From assembly GCF_000259275.1 (NCBI RefSeq), contig NC_017735.1:1488001-1552000 (forward strand): a stretch of DNA of 64,000 bases. The letters run 5' to 3'. The first letter of the stretch is position 1; every line of letters starts with the position of its first letter. Shown one piece after another: positions 37,796 to 46,633 of the stretch. The stretch comes from Helicobacter cetorum MIT 99-5656. Lineage in GTDB: Bacteria > Campylobacterota > Campylobacteria > Campylobacterales > Helicobacteraceae. The notes under the pieces are model-generated. The model was not told the origin of the DNA and made no database searches. It saw only the letters and a program-made list of their open reading frames with translations. The translations under genes and the position numbers were made by a program.

Positions 37796-39442
37796 TTACT
37801 TTTCTAAATACACCTTAAAAAACCGATTCACATTCACGCCCATAGTCTTATAGCCTTTTACCTTAGATAAATGTGGCACCACGGAATAAGGATAGGCTAA
37901 AGGAACATAAGGAATATCTTTATGGATAATCTCTTGAGCCTTTTTATAGAGAGCTTCTCGTTCTTGCTGGTTAGAAATGCGTTTTGCCTTTAAAAGAAGA
38001 TTAGAATACGCATCGCTCTTATAAAAAGAATGGTTTTGAGTGGGCGTAGCCAAGGCCGCCTGCTTGCTCCATAAAACATACAAAAAATTATCAGGGTCAG
38101 CAATATCTGCCATCCAGCCTGAAAACGCCATTTCATGCTCACCCATGCCTGTTCTTTTTAAATAAGCTCCCCATTCATACACTTCAATTTTCACATCAAT
38201 ACCGATTTTAGCTAGGCTTGCTTGGATAAACACCGCACCCTTTGGATTGCGAGTAGAAGTGGTAAAAATAGTGGTTTTAAAGCCATTAGGATACCCAGCT
38301 TCTTTAAGCAATTCCTTAGCCTTTTTCAAATCATATTCATAAGGCTTAATGCTCTCATTATAACCCCATATGGTAGGCGGAAAAGGGTTGAGCATCTTTT
38401 GGGCATACCCTTCATAAATCACCTTATTGTAATCATCTACATTAATTGCATGATTTATAGCCAAACGCACCAAACGATTATTAAAATACTTTTTTTGTGT
38501 GTTTAATGAAAGCCAATTTGCAAGCAACCCAGGACTTTTATCCACCACAATATTTGGAACTTTTTCTAATTGCGCCACTTCATTGAGATTAGGCCCAGTC
38601 ATCAGCATAATCTCGCCTGTTCGTAGCGCCAAAGCACGAGTAGAAGCATTTGGAATGGTGCGAATAACCACCTTATCCAAATAGGCCTTAGGACCCCAAT
38701 AATCCTGATTTTTCACTAAGATAATTTTTTCATCTTTGTTCCATAAAAAAAACTTAAAAGGCCCTGTCCCAATAGGCTTTTTAGCCAAATCATCTTTTTT
38801 ATTGATTTGAGCTAAGTAATCTGCATAATCCTTGCTAAGAATGCTCAAAAAATCCATACCCAAATTAGCCAAGAAAGGGGCTTCTGGTTCATTGAGCGTG
38901 ATGCGGATAGTATAGTCATCTAAAGCCTCCACACTCTTAATGATATGAGACATTCCCATGCCTTCCCAATACTTGTAGCTTTTAGAACCTGGGCTGTAAT
39001 AGCGCTTTGTGCGCTCCATTTGACGCTCAAAAGAAAATAAAACATCTTTAGCACTAAATTCTACCTTTTTATCCCAATACTTAGTTTGGTGGAAATACAC
39101 TCCCTTGCGTAAATGAAAGGTATACACAAGACCATCTTTAGAAATATCCCAACTGGTGGCTAAACCTGGCTCAATTTCTGCTGTGCCGTATTTGAATTGC
39201 ACAAGCGTGTCATAAATATTGCCAGTTGCGACATAACTCTCGCCATCAGTAACCAAAGCAGGGTCCATGCTAGAACCATCTGAACCTCTTGCAAAAACCA
39301 AGACGCCCCCATAACGACCCTCATTCTCAACTACAGATGGTTTGGATAAATTAGGGTGAGTGCTTGGAGTTTCTGTAGCACTCAAAAAGACTCCCCATAA
39401 TAAAAGAAAGAAAAACAAACCCCTCATAACCATACAATTCAT
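37796..39442 (-). CDS. dppA: Dipeptide ABC transporter periplasmic binding protein DppA
   Basis: 548-residue SBP (family 5) that binds peptides in the periplasm. The start at 39442 has GGAGG 7 bp upstream; two further ATGs lie within the next five codons. The signal peptide is MNCMVMRGLFFFLLLWGVFL then SA. The family core is SMDPALVTDGESYVATGNIY near 57-76, AEIEPGLATSWDISKDGLVY, IGTGPFKFFLWNKDEKIILV and LLKEAGYPNGFKTTI. In H. pylori this operon imports di- and tetrapeptides. First gene of the minus-strand operon dppABCDF. Confidence 0.94.
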   Translation of the reverse strand: MNCMVMRGLFFFLLLWGVFLSATETPSTHPNLSKPSVVENEGRYGGVLVFARGSDGSSMDPALVTDGESYVATGNIYDTLVQFKYGTAEIEPGLATSWDISKDGLVYTFHLRKGVYFHQTKYWDKKVEFSAKDVLFSFERQMERTKRYYSPGSKSYKYWEGMGMSHIIKSVEALDDYTIRITLNEPEAPFLANLGMDFLSILSKDYADYLAQINKKDDLAKKPIGTGPFKFFLWNKDEKIILVKNQDYWGPKAYLDKVVIRTIPNASTRALALRTGEIMLMTGPNLNEVAQLEKVPNIVVDKSPGLLANWLSLNTQKKYFNNRLVRLAINHAINVDDYNKVIYEGYAQKMLNPFPPTIWGYNESIKPYEYDLKKAKELLKEAGYPNGFKTTIFTTSTRNPKGAVFIQASLAKIGIDVKIEVYEWGAYLKRTGMGEHEMAFSGWMADIADPDNFLYVLWSKQAALATPTQNHSFYKSDAYSNLLLKAKRISNQQEREALYKKAQEIIHKDIPYVPLAYPYSVVPHLSKVKGYKTMGVNVNRFFKVYLEK

Positions 39443-39559
39443 AAACTAGCCTCCACAACAAATTCTACAAAGAGTAGAGACCCAAATTATAAATATTTTA
39501 TCGCATTTATAGGTGCTTAATGAACACCCAAAAGCTCAATTCAACCCAAAAAGGTTACC

Positions 39560-39823
39560 CTACTCCCCAAAATTTTCAATAACAGAAACTTTCCTACGAG
39601 TCCTGTCTTTATGCTCAAATTTTACAATGCCATCCACAAGTGCATACAAAGTGTGGTCTTTACCCATACCGACATTGCTACCCGGATGGACTTTAGTGCC
39701 TCTTTGACGCACAATAATATTTCCTGCCCGAACAAACTCTGAGCCAAATCTCTTCACGCCTAAGCGTCTTCCTGCAGAATCCCTATTATTCTGCGTACTA
39801 CCCTGACCTTTTTTGTGTGCCAT
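39560..39823 (-). CDS. rpmA: 50S ribosomal protein L27
   Basis: 87 residues beginning [20 protein letters not shown], the standard L27 start close to the peptidyl-transferase centre, followed by [19 protein letters not shown]. No long N-terminal extension that would need protease removal as in Firmicutes. 14 bp after rplU, sharing its promoter. Confidence 0.97.
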   Translation of the reverse strand: MAHKKGQGSTQNNRDSAGRRLGVKRFGSEFVRAGNIIVRQRGTKVHPGSNVGMGKDHTLYALVDGIVKFEHKDRTRRKVSVIENFGE

Positions 39824-39837
39824 TGTTTATTGCTCCT

Positions 39838-40152
39838 TTATGCCACAATTTTTGTGATTTTAACACGAGTGAAGTCTCTTCTAAAACCACGCTTTGTTTT
39901 GCTATCTTTTCTACGACGCTTTTTGAAAATCACTACTTTTCTACCACGCCCCTCATTAACCACTTCTGCCTCAATCTTAGCTCCACTAACAAAGGGCTTT
40001 CCGCAAACAAGTTTCCCCTCTTTAGATACAGCTAGCACCTCCGCTAACTCTACTAAAGCCTTAGGCTCTTGATTCATCTTATCTAGTAAAACAATATCGC
40101 CTTCAGCAACCTTGTATTGTTTACCGCCATGTTTAAATATTGCGTATAACAT
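39838..40152 (-). CDS. rplU: 50S ribosomal protein L21
   Basis: 104-residue L21 with [20 protein letters not shown] at the N-terminus and the basic RNA-binding segment [20 protein letters not shown]. Full length. Leads rplU-rpmA and is divergent from flgL. Confidence 0.97.
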   Translation of the reverse strand: MLYAIFKHGGKQYKVAEGDIVLLDKMNQEPKALVELAEVLAVSKEGKLVCGKPFVSGAKIEAEVVNEGRGRKVVIFKKRRRKDSKTKRGFRRDFTRVKITKIVA

Positions 40153-40196
40153 TTCTATTCCTTAAAAAATTGAACGCTCTTTTTTGTCAAACGCTT

Positions 40197-40202
40197 ATTA
40201 TA
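40197..40202 (-). promoter_or_regulatory. -10 element of rplU-rpmA
   Basis: Minus-strand TATAAT (CACTATAATAAGCG), 45 bp before the rplU ATG. Housekeeping promoter, back-to-back with the sigma-54 promoter of flgL. Confidence 0.6.
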
Positions 40203-40289
40203 GTGAGTGTTTTCTGAAATTTAACTTTAAAATAGATTAAATTTAGTTTTTATTGGAGAAAATAAGTTTCTCTCATATACAATCACTTT

Positions 40290-40305
40290 TGGAATACTTT
40301 TAGCT
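40290..40305 (+). promoter_or_regulatory. Sigma-54 (RpoN) promoter of flgL
   Basis: TTTTGGAATACTTTTAGCTTG contains GG at 40291-40292 and GC at 40303-40304 with exactly 10 bases between them, the invariant -24/-12 spacing. The start codon is 35 bp after the -12 GC. Hook and hook-filament-junction genes are RpoN-dependent in Helicobacter. Confidence 0.85.
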
Positions 40306-40338
40306 TGTCTGTTGCAAAAACCAAAAAGGATTTAATTC

Positions 40339-42807
40339 ATGCGTGTTACCTTCGGCTCTAAATACAACCAAATGAATAATTATCAAAATGCTTTACAAAA
40401 CAAAATCAACGACGCTAACACTCAAATTGCTTCAGGGTTAAAAATCCGTCATGGTTATCAAAATAGCGATATTAATAATCAGAATTTAAAATTCCAATAC
40501 GAAGAAAACACCCTAAATCAAGGTATTGATGTAGCTCAAAATGCCCATACTTCAACACTCAACACCGATAAAGCCTTACAAGAATTTTCTAAAACACTAG
40601 AGACTTTTAAAACCAAATTAGTCCAATCCGCTAACGATGTACATTCAGAAACTTCTCGCACCGCCATTGCTAACGATTTAGAACGCCTAAAAGACCACAT
40701 GATAAATATCGCTAACACTTCTATAGGGGGGGAATTTTTATTTGGGGGAAGTAAGGTGGATAGACCCCCCATTGATAGCAATGGAAAATACCATGGCAAT
40801 GGCGAAGATTTAAACGCTTTGGTAAGCTCAGATAACCTTGTGCCTTACAACATCAATGGACAAGACCTATTTTTAGGTGCAGATAGAGACAAACACAAAC
40901 GCATTACCACTAATATTAAACTCCTTAACCAAAACAAGCTCCACCCTGATACTATGGACGCTTTAGAGCATTCCGCATTACCACAAGAAGTCTTTATCAA
41001 ACCTAGTGATACTTTAAGAGAATTAATCGGAGATAATGACAGAGACACCACAAATGACTCTAAGGAATTTTTTTACTTGCAGGGCATTAGACCTGATGGC
41101 TCTAGCTTTAAAGAAAAATTTGCCCTAGATAAAGCCTATCAAAACAAAGAGAGTGCGACTAAAGTGAGTGATTTACTCAATAAGATAGGTCATGCTTATG
41201 GGAACACTTCGCAAAATAAAGTCGTAGATGTGAGTTTGAATGCTTGGGGACAAATTGAGATTAAAAACCTAACGCCAGGAAATGAGAACTTGGACTTTCA
41301 CTTGATTTCTAGCGATGGGGATTTTGATGATTTGGATAAATTACGCTCTAGCAAACATAGAATTACTGAGTATGTCAAAAGTGCGTTTGTAACCGATAGA
41401 AGTTTGAGCCAAGTTCATGCTGTGCGGAGTATGTATAATCCAAAGGTGCTTGAAATTCCTAGCGTGTTCGTTACCAAGGACAATGTTTTAGCGAATAAAA
41501 ATACCAAACTAAGCGAGATTTTTGGCGACAGGGTAAGGACACTTAAAATCAGCAGTAGTCGTGCTATTATTCAAGATAATATAGAAATTCCTACTCTTCC
41601 CACACTTTTAGATGTGTCTAGTGCTACAATGAAAGATTTAAAAGACGCCATACAAGCACGCTTCAACAATAAAGTAGATGTAGAAATTGAAACAAATGGG
41701 CGTTTAAGAATTATTGACAATACTTCTAGGGAGTTGCCTATCAATCTGACTTTAAGCACCTTAGATGAAGCCGGTTTAGAAGTCGCTGGCATTCCTACTA
41801 ATAATGCTAGTGAATACCAAAAGACCTATTTTAGTGTTCAAGGGGCAACATTAGAAGGCAATATCGCTCAAATTGCTAAGGATAGTGTCGCTAATGGCTC
41901 TACCAAGCTTAGTGAAGTGGCTCATGGAAGTTTAGAAAATAGCGCTTTCAACTTAAAATTAAACGACCATAACGGCTTATTTTTAGAAGCACAAATTATT
42001 TTGGATAGTAACGGAGCTTATTTGAGCCTACCTAATGAAGTTAAAATTCCGCTTTATGACCCTACAACAACTGATATTCAAGCTTCTAAACCTAACGAAG
42101 TAACTTACCGACAACTCATGGACGCAATGAGTATCGCACTCAATTACAGCAATATTGACCCTACAATCTATGCACAAATCAGCCATAACGCCCCATCAAA
42201 AGAAAGCAAAGAGCAATTTATTGAGCTATTAAAGCAAGCTAAAGATAATCTCTCTATTGATTTGAATGAAGATGGAAAAATGCTTATCCAAGACAACATG
42301 CACTCACTCACCAAGATGCAATTGATGCTCTTTGACAAAGATGCGAATGATTTTTCTAAAAATGCTTTGCACAGCGATAAACCAAGCATTAGATTAAACG
42401 CTAATAACGCCCTTATCATTGACAAACCAAGCGTGAATTTGTTTGAGCAACTAGAAACTATCATCACTTCTGTAAGAAAAGGGGTTTATCGCCCTGATGC
42501 TTTGGGGGATATTTATTCAAGCGATGTGCGTGATTTAGGCATTCAAAATGGCATTACTTTAATAGACCACTTGAGCGACCATGTAGAAAAAATGATTGCA
42601 AAAAATGGCACCCATAGTAAAGCGTTTGAAAATATTATTAGGCGTAATGAAGTCTTAAAAACACAAGTTCAAAGCATTCGTGGAGAAACCACCGGCACTG
42701 ATATTGCAGAAACCTATAATAAGTTCTCTAATCTCACTAATAACTATAATGCCGTTCTAGCTTCTACAAATAAAATCAATAATTTGTCTTTAACGAATTA
42801 TTTGTAA
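40339..42807 (+). CDS. flgL: Flagellar hook-filament junction protein FlgL
   Basis: Joins hook to filament at the cell surface and is exported by the flagellar type III system. The 822-residue protein has the flagellin-like ends: MRVTFGSKYNQMNNYQNALQ with the helical SGLKIRHGYQNSDINNQNLK at the start, and RGETTGTDIAETYNKFSNLT plus NYNAVLASTNKINNLSLTNYL at the end, which form the D0/D1 coiled coil. The long centre (about 150-720) is a variable domain typical of Epsilonproteobacteria and explains the size over the 300 residues of enteric FlgL. RpoN promoter directly upstream. Corresponds to H. pylori HP0295. A hairpin follows at 42830-42853. Confidence 0.92.
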   Translation: MRVTFGSKYNQMNNYQNALQNKINDANTQIASGLKIRHGYQNSDINNQNLKFQYEENTLNQGIDVAQNAHTSTLNTDKALQEFSKTLETFKTKLVQSANDVHSETSRTAIANDLERLKDHMINIANTSIGGEFLFGGSKVDRPPIDSNGKYHGNGEDLNALVSSDNLVPYNINGQDLFLGADRDKHKRITTNIKLLNQNKLHPDTMDALEHSALPQEVFIKPSDTLRELIGDNDRDTTNDSKEFFYLQGIRPDGSSFKEKFALDKAYQNKESATKVSDLLNKIGHAYGNTSQNKVVDVSLNAWGQIEIKNLTPGNENLDFHLISSDGDFDDLDKLRSSKHRITEYVKSAFVTDRSLSQVHAVRSMYNPKVLEIPSVFVTKDNVLANKNTKLSEIFGDRVRTLKISSSRAIIQDNIEIPTLPTLLDVSSATMKDLKDAIQARFNNKVDVEIETNGRLRIIDNTSRELPINLTLSTLDEAGLEVAGIPTNNASEYQKTYFSVQGATLEGNIAQIAKDSVANGSTKLSEVAHGSLENSAFNLKLNDHNGLFLEAQIILDSNGAYLSLPNEVKIPLYDPTTTDIQASKPNEVTYRQLMDAMSIALNYSNIDPTIYAQISHNAPSKESKEQFIELLKQAKDNLSIDLNEDGKMLIQDNMHSLTKMQLMLFDKDANDFSKNALHSDKPSIRLNANNALIIDKPSVNLFEQLETIITSVRKGVYRPDALGDIYSSDVRDLGIQNGITLIDHLSDHVEKMIAKNGTHSKAFENIIRRNEVLKTQVQSIRGETTGTDIAETYNKFSNLTNNYNAVLASTNKINNLSLTNYL

Positions 42808-42829
42808 ATTTTTTACTTTTGTATCACTT

Positions 42830-42853
42830 TTTAAAGGGCTTTTGCTCTTTAAA
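42830..42853 (+). terminator. Hairpin after flgL
   Basis: TTTAAAGGGC and GCTCTTTAAA pair over 10 bp with one G-U wobble around a TTTT loop, 23 bp after the flgL stop. No long U-run follows, so termination efficiency is uncertain. Confidence 0.5.
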
Positions 42854-42995
42854 TAAAGCCTAAAGACTTTCTTAGCCAATGTTTATTTTGACTCCAAAAG
42901 AGACTTTATATTTCCAAAAGAAACTACAAAAAACCATGATTTTAAAATATTCATTAGATATTAACACTTTAATTCATTATCGCATTAAAATATGC

Positions 42996-43001
42996 TATAG
43001 T
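42996..43001 (+). promoter_or_regulatory. Putative -10 of the repeat-protein gene
   Basis: TATAGT preceded by TATGC, an extended -10 (TGC), 85 bp before the ATG at 43086. It gives a leader of about 78 nt that includes the hairpin at 43050. Confidence 0.55.
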
Positions 43002-43049
43002 CCACAATCTCAAAAATCATAGACATTGACTATGATGAGATAATTTCAA

Positions 43050-43073
43050 CCAATTGTTTTCAATTGGATTTTT
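43050..43073 (+). promoter_or_regulatory. Leader hairpin followed by a U-run, just before the ribosome site
   Basis: Perfect 7-bp palindromic stem CCAATTG (43050-43056) and CAATTGG (43061-43067), TTTT loop, followed by ATTTTT. The ribosome site AAAGGAG begins at 43074, right next to it. A second weaker stem (CATAG...CTATG) lies upstream at about 43018-43034. The layout resembles an attenuator or a 5' stabilising hairpin. Confidence 0.5.
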
Positions 43074-43085
43074 AAAGGAGCTTAT

Positions 43086-44540
43086 ATGAATGCTTACAAA
43101 ACATTCTTAAGTCTAGCCTTAATAGGCAGTTTTGCTTTCGCAAGTAATATCAATAATGCTGTGGCTACAAAAGATATTCAAGCCATGTCTCAATACACAA
43201 ATACCAACCACATTCAAAGCCTTTATAATCAAGCTAAGAATGGGCAGAATGTAGAACAATTTGAGCAAAGCTTGAAAAATCTCAACAGCACCCTACCCCT
43301 TTATCAAGGCGCTTACAATGCTACAGACACTTATAATAGTGATGTGAAAAAATATGGCAACTTGAATAATACTACCATTCAAAACGACCTAAAAAAGCTT
43401 AATGTGCTTTCTAAGGAACTTACCAGCGGTAATGCTTCAGCGGTGAGTCAAATGTCTTGGTTCATTGGCGATGGCTATGGCAATCAAAATAAGGTTGATT
43501 CTGTAAAAAATTATGTTAAGAATTTAGAAAATGAGTTCAATCAAGTTCAAGCGAACTTGAATAACGCTTACAAACAAGTTGAAATCCAACAGGATATTCA
43601 AACCATTTCTAAATACGCTAACACAAGCTGGCTTAACACTCTTTATAATGCAAGTAAACATAATGCTGGATACGAAAAACAATTTGAGCAATTGCTAGGC
43701 AATTTAAACAATGCCCTACCTTTATTCAAGAATGCGTATGCAGATACTGATACGGCTAAAAGTCTTATGAAAGAATATGGCAATATTGGCGGAGCGATTC
43801 AAAAAGATTTGAACGAGTTACAAAGCATTACTAACAAGCTTACCGGCTATTCTAGGACTTCTGGTATGAGTCAATTGAATTGGTATTTAGCAAGTGGCTG
43901 GGGTAATCAGCAACAAGTCTCTCAGTCAGAAAGCTATGTTAAAAACTTAGAAAATGAGTTTAACCAAGTTCAAACACATTTAAACAGCACTCTTAAGGAC
44001 TACCACGCTATCAATAACTTTGCAAACGCTCTCAGTCAGCTTAACAACCCCTTTTACTACAATGCGATTAACCAAATCATTCAGTCTGATGACAACACTT
44101 GCGTTCCAAGAATTCCATGTTTCAACGACAAAGCCTATTTTACCAATATCCATGTTTTAGAATCAGAGTTTTTGGGTAATCACATGCAGAAGCTAGTTCA
44201 AGAAGACCAGCAAGCTTTAAGACAGCTCGCCCAAGACCCTAGCAATGGACAACTCGCTTTAAAGATTAAAGTTATCAACAATACTTTGTATAATGATGCC
44301 CTAAGAGCAGATTTCAATGCTACAAAGGGTCTCATTTTTTCTAATAAAGAATATAATGACTTAGCCCTACCCAATGATAAAATCTTGGAAAAAGAAGTCC
44401 AAGAAATCAACACTTATCTTGAGCATAACCCTACTATAGCAAACGCTATGCATCACCATATAGACGAAGTGAATCACACTGATGAAGATAGAGATTACTC
44501 TGATAGCGATATGGATATGCTAAACAGGTTTGAGAAATAA
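43086..44540 (+). CDS. Secreted protein with two 140-residue tandem repeats, unknown function
   Basis: 484 residues. Signal peptide MNAYKTFLSLALIGSFAFAS (cut near 19-20); strong ribosome site AAAGGAG 5 bp upstream. Two tandem repeats of about 140 residues start at D30 and D170: each has DIQ.(M/I)SQY/KYAN..., (E)QFEQ.L.NLN..LPL(Y/F)...Y, YGN...IQ(N/K)DL..L, a S/GMSQ(M/L)(S/N)W(F/Y) block, and the exact block YVKNLENEFNQVQ (143-155 and 284-296). A third, non-repeated region follows with a possible disulfide (CVPRIPC, 339-345) and an acidic, His-containing tail (HHHIDEVNHTDEDRD). Mostly helical, no membrane anchor: exported to periplasm or medium. I recognise no family. In H. pylori the equivalent side of flgL carries the amidase gene amiE instead. 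Confidence 0.75.
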   Translation: MNAYKTFLSLALIGSFAFASNINNAVATKDIQAMSQYTNTNHIQSLYNQAKNGQNVEQFEQSLKNLNSTLPLYQGAYNATDTYNSDVKKYGNLNNTTIQNDLKKLNVLSKELTSGNASAVSQMSWFIGDGYGNQNKVDSVKNYVKNLENEFNQVQANLNNAYKQVEIQQDIQTISKYANTSWLNTLYNASKHNAGYEKQFEQLLGNLNNALPLFKNAYADTDTAKSLMKEYGNIGGAIQKDLNELQSITNKLTGYSRTSGMSQLNWYLASGWGNQQQVSQSESYVKNLENEFNQVQTHLNSTLKDYHAINNFANALSQLNNPFYYNAINQIIQSDDNTCVPRIPCFNDKAYFTNIHVLESEFLGNHMQKLVQEDQQALRQLAQDPSNGQLALKIKVINNTLYNDALRADFNATKGLIFSNKEYNDLALPNDKILEKEVQEINTYLEHNPTIANAMHHHIDEVNHTDEDRDYSDSDMDMLNRFEK

Positions 44541-44549
44541 TGGTAGTTT

Positions 44550-44571
44550 AGAAAGGCTTAAAGACCTTTCT
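44550..44571 (+). terminator. Hairpin after the repeat-protein gene
   Basis: AGAAAGG (44550-44556) pairs with CCTTTCT (44565-44571) over an 8-nt loop, 10 bp after the stop. There is no U-run. The following 290 bp to 44860 hold no gene that I can support. Confidence 0.4.
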
Positions 44572-44859
44572 AACGCCCAAACCTAAACCCAATCACTCTC
44601 TTTATAGCTTGTTTGATGATAGCAAGATAGCAATTACTGGTGAAATTCCTAAACCCATTTTAAAAGGGTAAGAATGGCAAGCACTCCAGCAACACCACTC
44701 TAATTTCTACAAAATTTACTTAGAAAACAACATCTTTTTTATTTTTCCTTACTGGTTTTTAGTTGTTTTGCCCTTTTATTTTCACCTAATGCAAAATAGT
44801 TGTCCTCAAAAACCTAGTTTTGATAAGCCCTTATTTTAATTAAGTGGGGCTTATAGAAT

Positions 44860-45174
44860 TAAATTTCAAGGAGATTGTGCAAAAACAATTGGAGCAAAAG
44901 TATTAAAGTTAACAAAGATATTGTGTGAGTATTTTTGTGGTTCTGTTGCCTTAACTAGAAATGAAAAGGATAAAGACTTTTATGATGTCATTGATAGACA
45001 ACAACACTTAACAACCTTGTATTGAAACGCAAAAAGCGATTCAAATTTTTCATGCAATGAATACAACAAGCTTAGAACTTAATATTGCAGATATTTTAAA
45101 AGCATCTTTTTTAAGTCTTGCTAAAAACGGACAAGAAAGAGAAGACTTTTTTAGTTTTTTATATAAGCGAAATT
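44860..45174 (+). pseudogene. DUF262 (GmrS/ParB-like nuclease domain) remnant
   Basis: Fragments read FQGDCAKTIGAKVLKLTKIL, FCGSVALTRNEKDKDFYDV and IDRQQHLTTLY, matching the DUF262 sequence FxGsivl...yxviDGQQRLTTL. Within about 40 bp the frame changes and continues with FHAMNTTSLELNIADILKAS, like the FxxxNTxGxxLsxxDlLK block. No start and internal stops, so a dead piece of a large gene. DUF262 proteins occur in type IV restriction and other defence genes; which one is not decidable. The next 300 bp to 45479 hold no supported gene. Confidence 0.6.
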
Positions 45175-45479
45175 GAATAAGTGTTTAAAATTATGGTAAC
45201 AAAGTTAATTTGAAGCATTTTTTAGAGTGCTTTTAACTTATTTAGAGGCCTAGATAAAGCTATTTTGCACATTATACTAATGAAATTCTAAGCACCATCA
45301 CAACAGAAACGATAACTTTTAAAAAGGCTTGTTTAGAAGTGCCAAAAATAATCCCTTTCTCTATTCTATCATCGCTTTTATTTTTTCTTTGCTCATTGTT
45401 TAATCTTTTCTCATTAATTAATGTCATTAAAAAGCGTTACAAAAATGTAACGCCCAAAAATTTTTAAAATTTTTTAAAC

Positions 45480-46103
45480 TCACACGCCTTTAGACTTTCT
45501 GTATTCATCAATTAAAGGTTTGATTTTAGGTTTAAGGCTTTCAATGAAACTATGAGAAGCATCTGTTGATGCAGTATGTGGAAGTGCAATAACCTGACAA
45601 TTTTCAAACTTTTGAAACACAGCCTTACCTACTTTTTCTGGTTCTCCCAAAGCCTTACCTAGCACTTCTTCTGCTTGGGGTTTAATCATACTTAAAGCAT
45701 CAAACATATTAGCTCCAAAGAAAAATAACATTTTAGGTTCTAAGCCTTTTAATAATCCCAAAATACGCTCTGAATTTTCAGCAAAATCCTTAGCTGAGTG
45801 TGGAGTGATTTTAGCATGCCCATCTAACCACTCTATCCCTATAATACTCTTTTCAAAGTCTGTGATTTTTGATTCTTCTGTCTCTAAGGGGTGTTCCCAT
45901 AAGCCAAACCATTTTACAATTTCTTTGACATACCCTCTTCCGCTTTTACCTACTCTATGTTTTAGAGTAGAAAAATATCTTTGACTATCTATTTCATCTT
46001 GTCTCTTATCATCATCAGCTGTTTCATTAGCTCCCCCTTGCTTCCCACAAATCACTAACCCATGCTTTTTATTCAACTCGCCTAATTTAGAGCTGTAATC
46101 CAT
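45480..46103 (-). CDS. Hypothetical protein, possibly uracil-DNA glycosylase-like fold
   Basis: 207 residues from ATG 46103 with AAAGGA 8 bp upstream. No signal peptide or membrane helix. Features: basic/acidic N-terminus GKQGGANETADDDKRQDEID, a KMLFFFGANMFDALSMI strand-turn-helix near 125-141, and CQVIALPHTASTDASHSFIE near 169-188. The latter two resemble the uracil-DNA-glycosylase superfamily layout (hydrophobic strand plus Asn or Gly, then a late HPS/T-like loop), but catalytic motifs are not convincing, so function is left open. Isolated between decayed DNA and the repeat-rich region downstream of speA. Confidence 0.6.
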   Translation of the reverse strand: MDYSSKLGELNKKHGLVICGKQGGANETADDDKRQDEIDSQRYFSTLKHRVGKSGRGYVKEIVKWFGLWEHPLETEESKITDFEKSIIGIEWLDGHAKITPHSAKDFAENSERILGLLKGLEPKMLFFFGANMFDALSMIKPQAEEVLGKALGEPEKVGKAVFQKFENCQVIALPHTASTDASHSFIESLKPKIKPLIDEYRKSKGV

Positions 46104-46347
46104 AATCTTGTCCTTTGTTTTTAAAATTAAAATTATCTTTTGATTGTGTCAAAAAACACAAAACCTCTTAGCTAAAACCCCTTATTTAATTATCGCTACA
46201 TCTTAGATTGCCCCCCTTTTTGCTAGTTTGAAAAAAATCAAAATGCCACATCTTTTGGTGTCTAATGGAGTTTTATTTACAAGGCTTTTACAACGGATTT
46301 TGAGAAAAAAATAAAAAGTTGTAAGGAATAAAAAGATAAGCTTTTTA

Positions 46348-46367
46348 AGAGAGAGAGAGAGAGAGAG
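46348..46367. repeat. (AG)10 dinucleotide tract
   Basis: Ten AG repeats (CT on the minus strand), inside the intergenic region. A TATAGT on the minus strand at 46410-46415 would place the CT tract about 40-55 nt into the leader of the hypothetical gene ending at 45480. CT repeats in Hop genes lie inside the signal sequence; here there is no ORF. Confidence 0.7.
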
Positions 46368-46440
46368 AAGACAAATTTTTAAGAATGGCTTTCATTTTTA
46401 TTCCCTTATACTATAAATTTGTGTAAATTCCTGCTATTCT

Positions 46441-46633
46441 ACACCCCAAAAGTTAATTACGGCATGAGAGCATTTTGGTTTCAAAAATTTTTTGATTTTT
46501 GATTTTGAAAATTTTTTGAAAACTTGATTTGATTTTTTTTAAAAAATCCGTTTCAAAAATTTTTTGATTTTTTAGTTTGAGAAATTTTTGAGCGCACGAT
46601 TTGAAAATGCCGTAATTTACTTTTATGGGGTAT
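46441..46633. repeat. Imperfect 25-bp inverted repeat flanking AT-rich direct repeats
   Basis: Left arm 46441-46465 (ACACCCCAAAAGTTAATTAC then GGCAT) matches the reverse complement of 46607-46633 (right arm ATGCCGTAATTTACTTTTAT then GGGGTAT) apart from one gap and two mismatches. Between the arms a 23-bp direct repeat beginning GTTTCAAAAATTTTTTGATT is present twice (46478-46500 and 46550-46572). No ORF inside. About 190 bp with terminal inverted repeats resembles a miniature transposon-like element. The stretch 46634-46938 continues with a second duplicated AT-rich unit containing TTTTTTACATTTTTTAATTT twice; no gene. Confidence 0.5.

Noticed and set aside
46441..46633. Hop signal-sequence CT-repeat pseudogene near the AG10 tract
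   Set aside because: CT repeats in Hop genes lie just after an ATG with a basic start; no such start or barrel remnant is present on the minus strand here.
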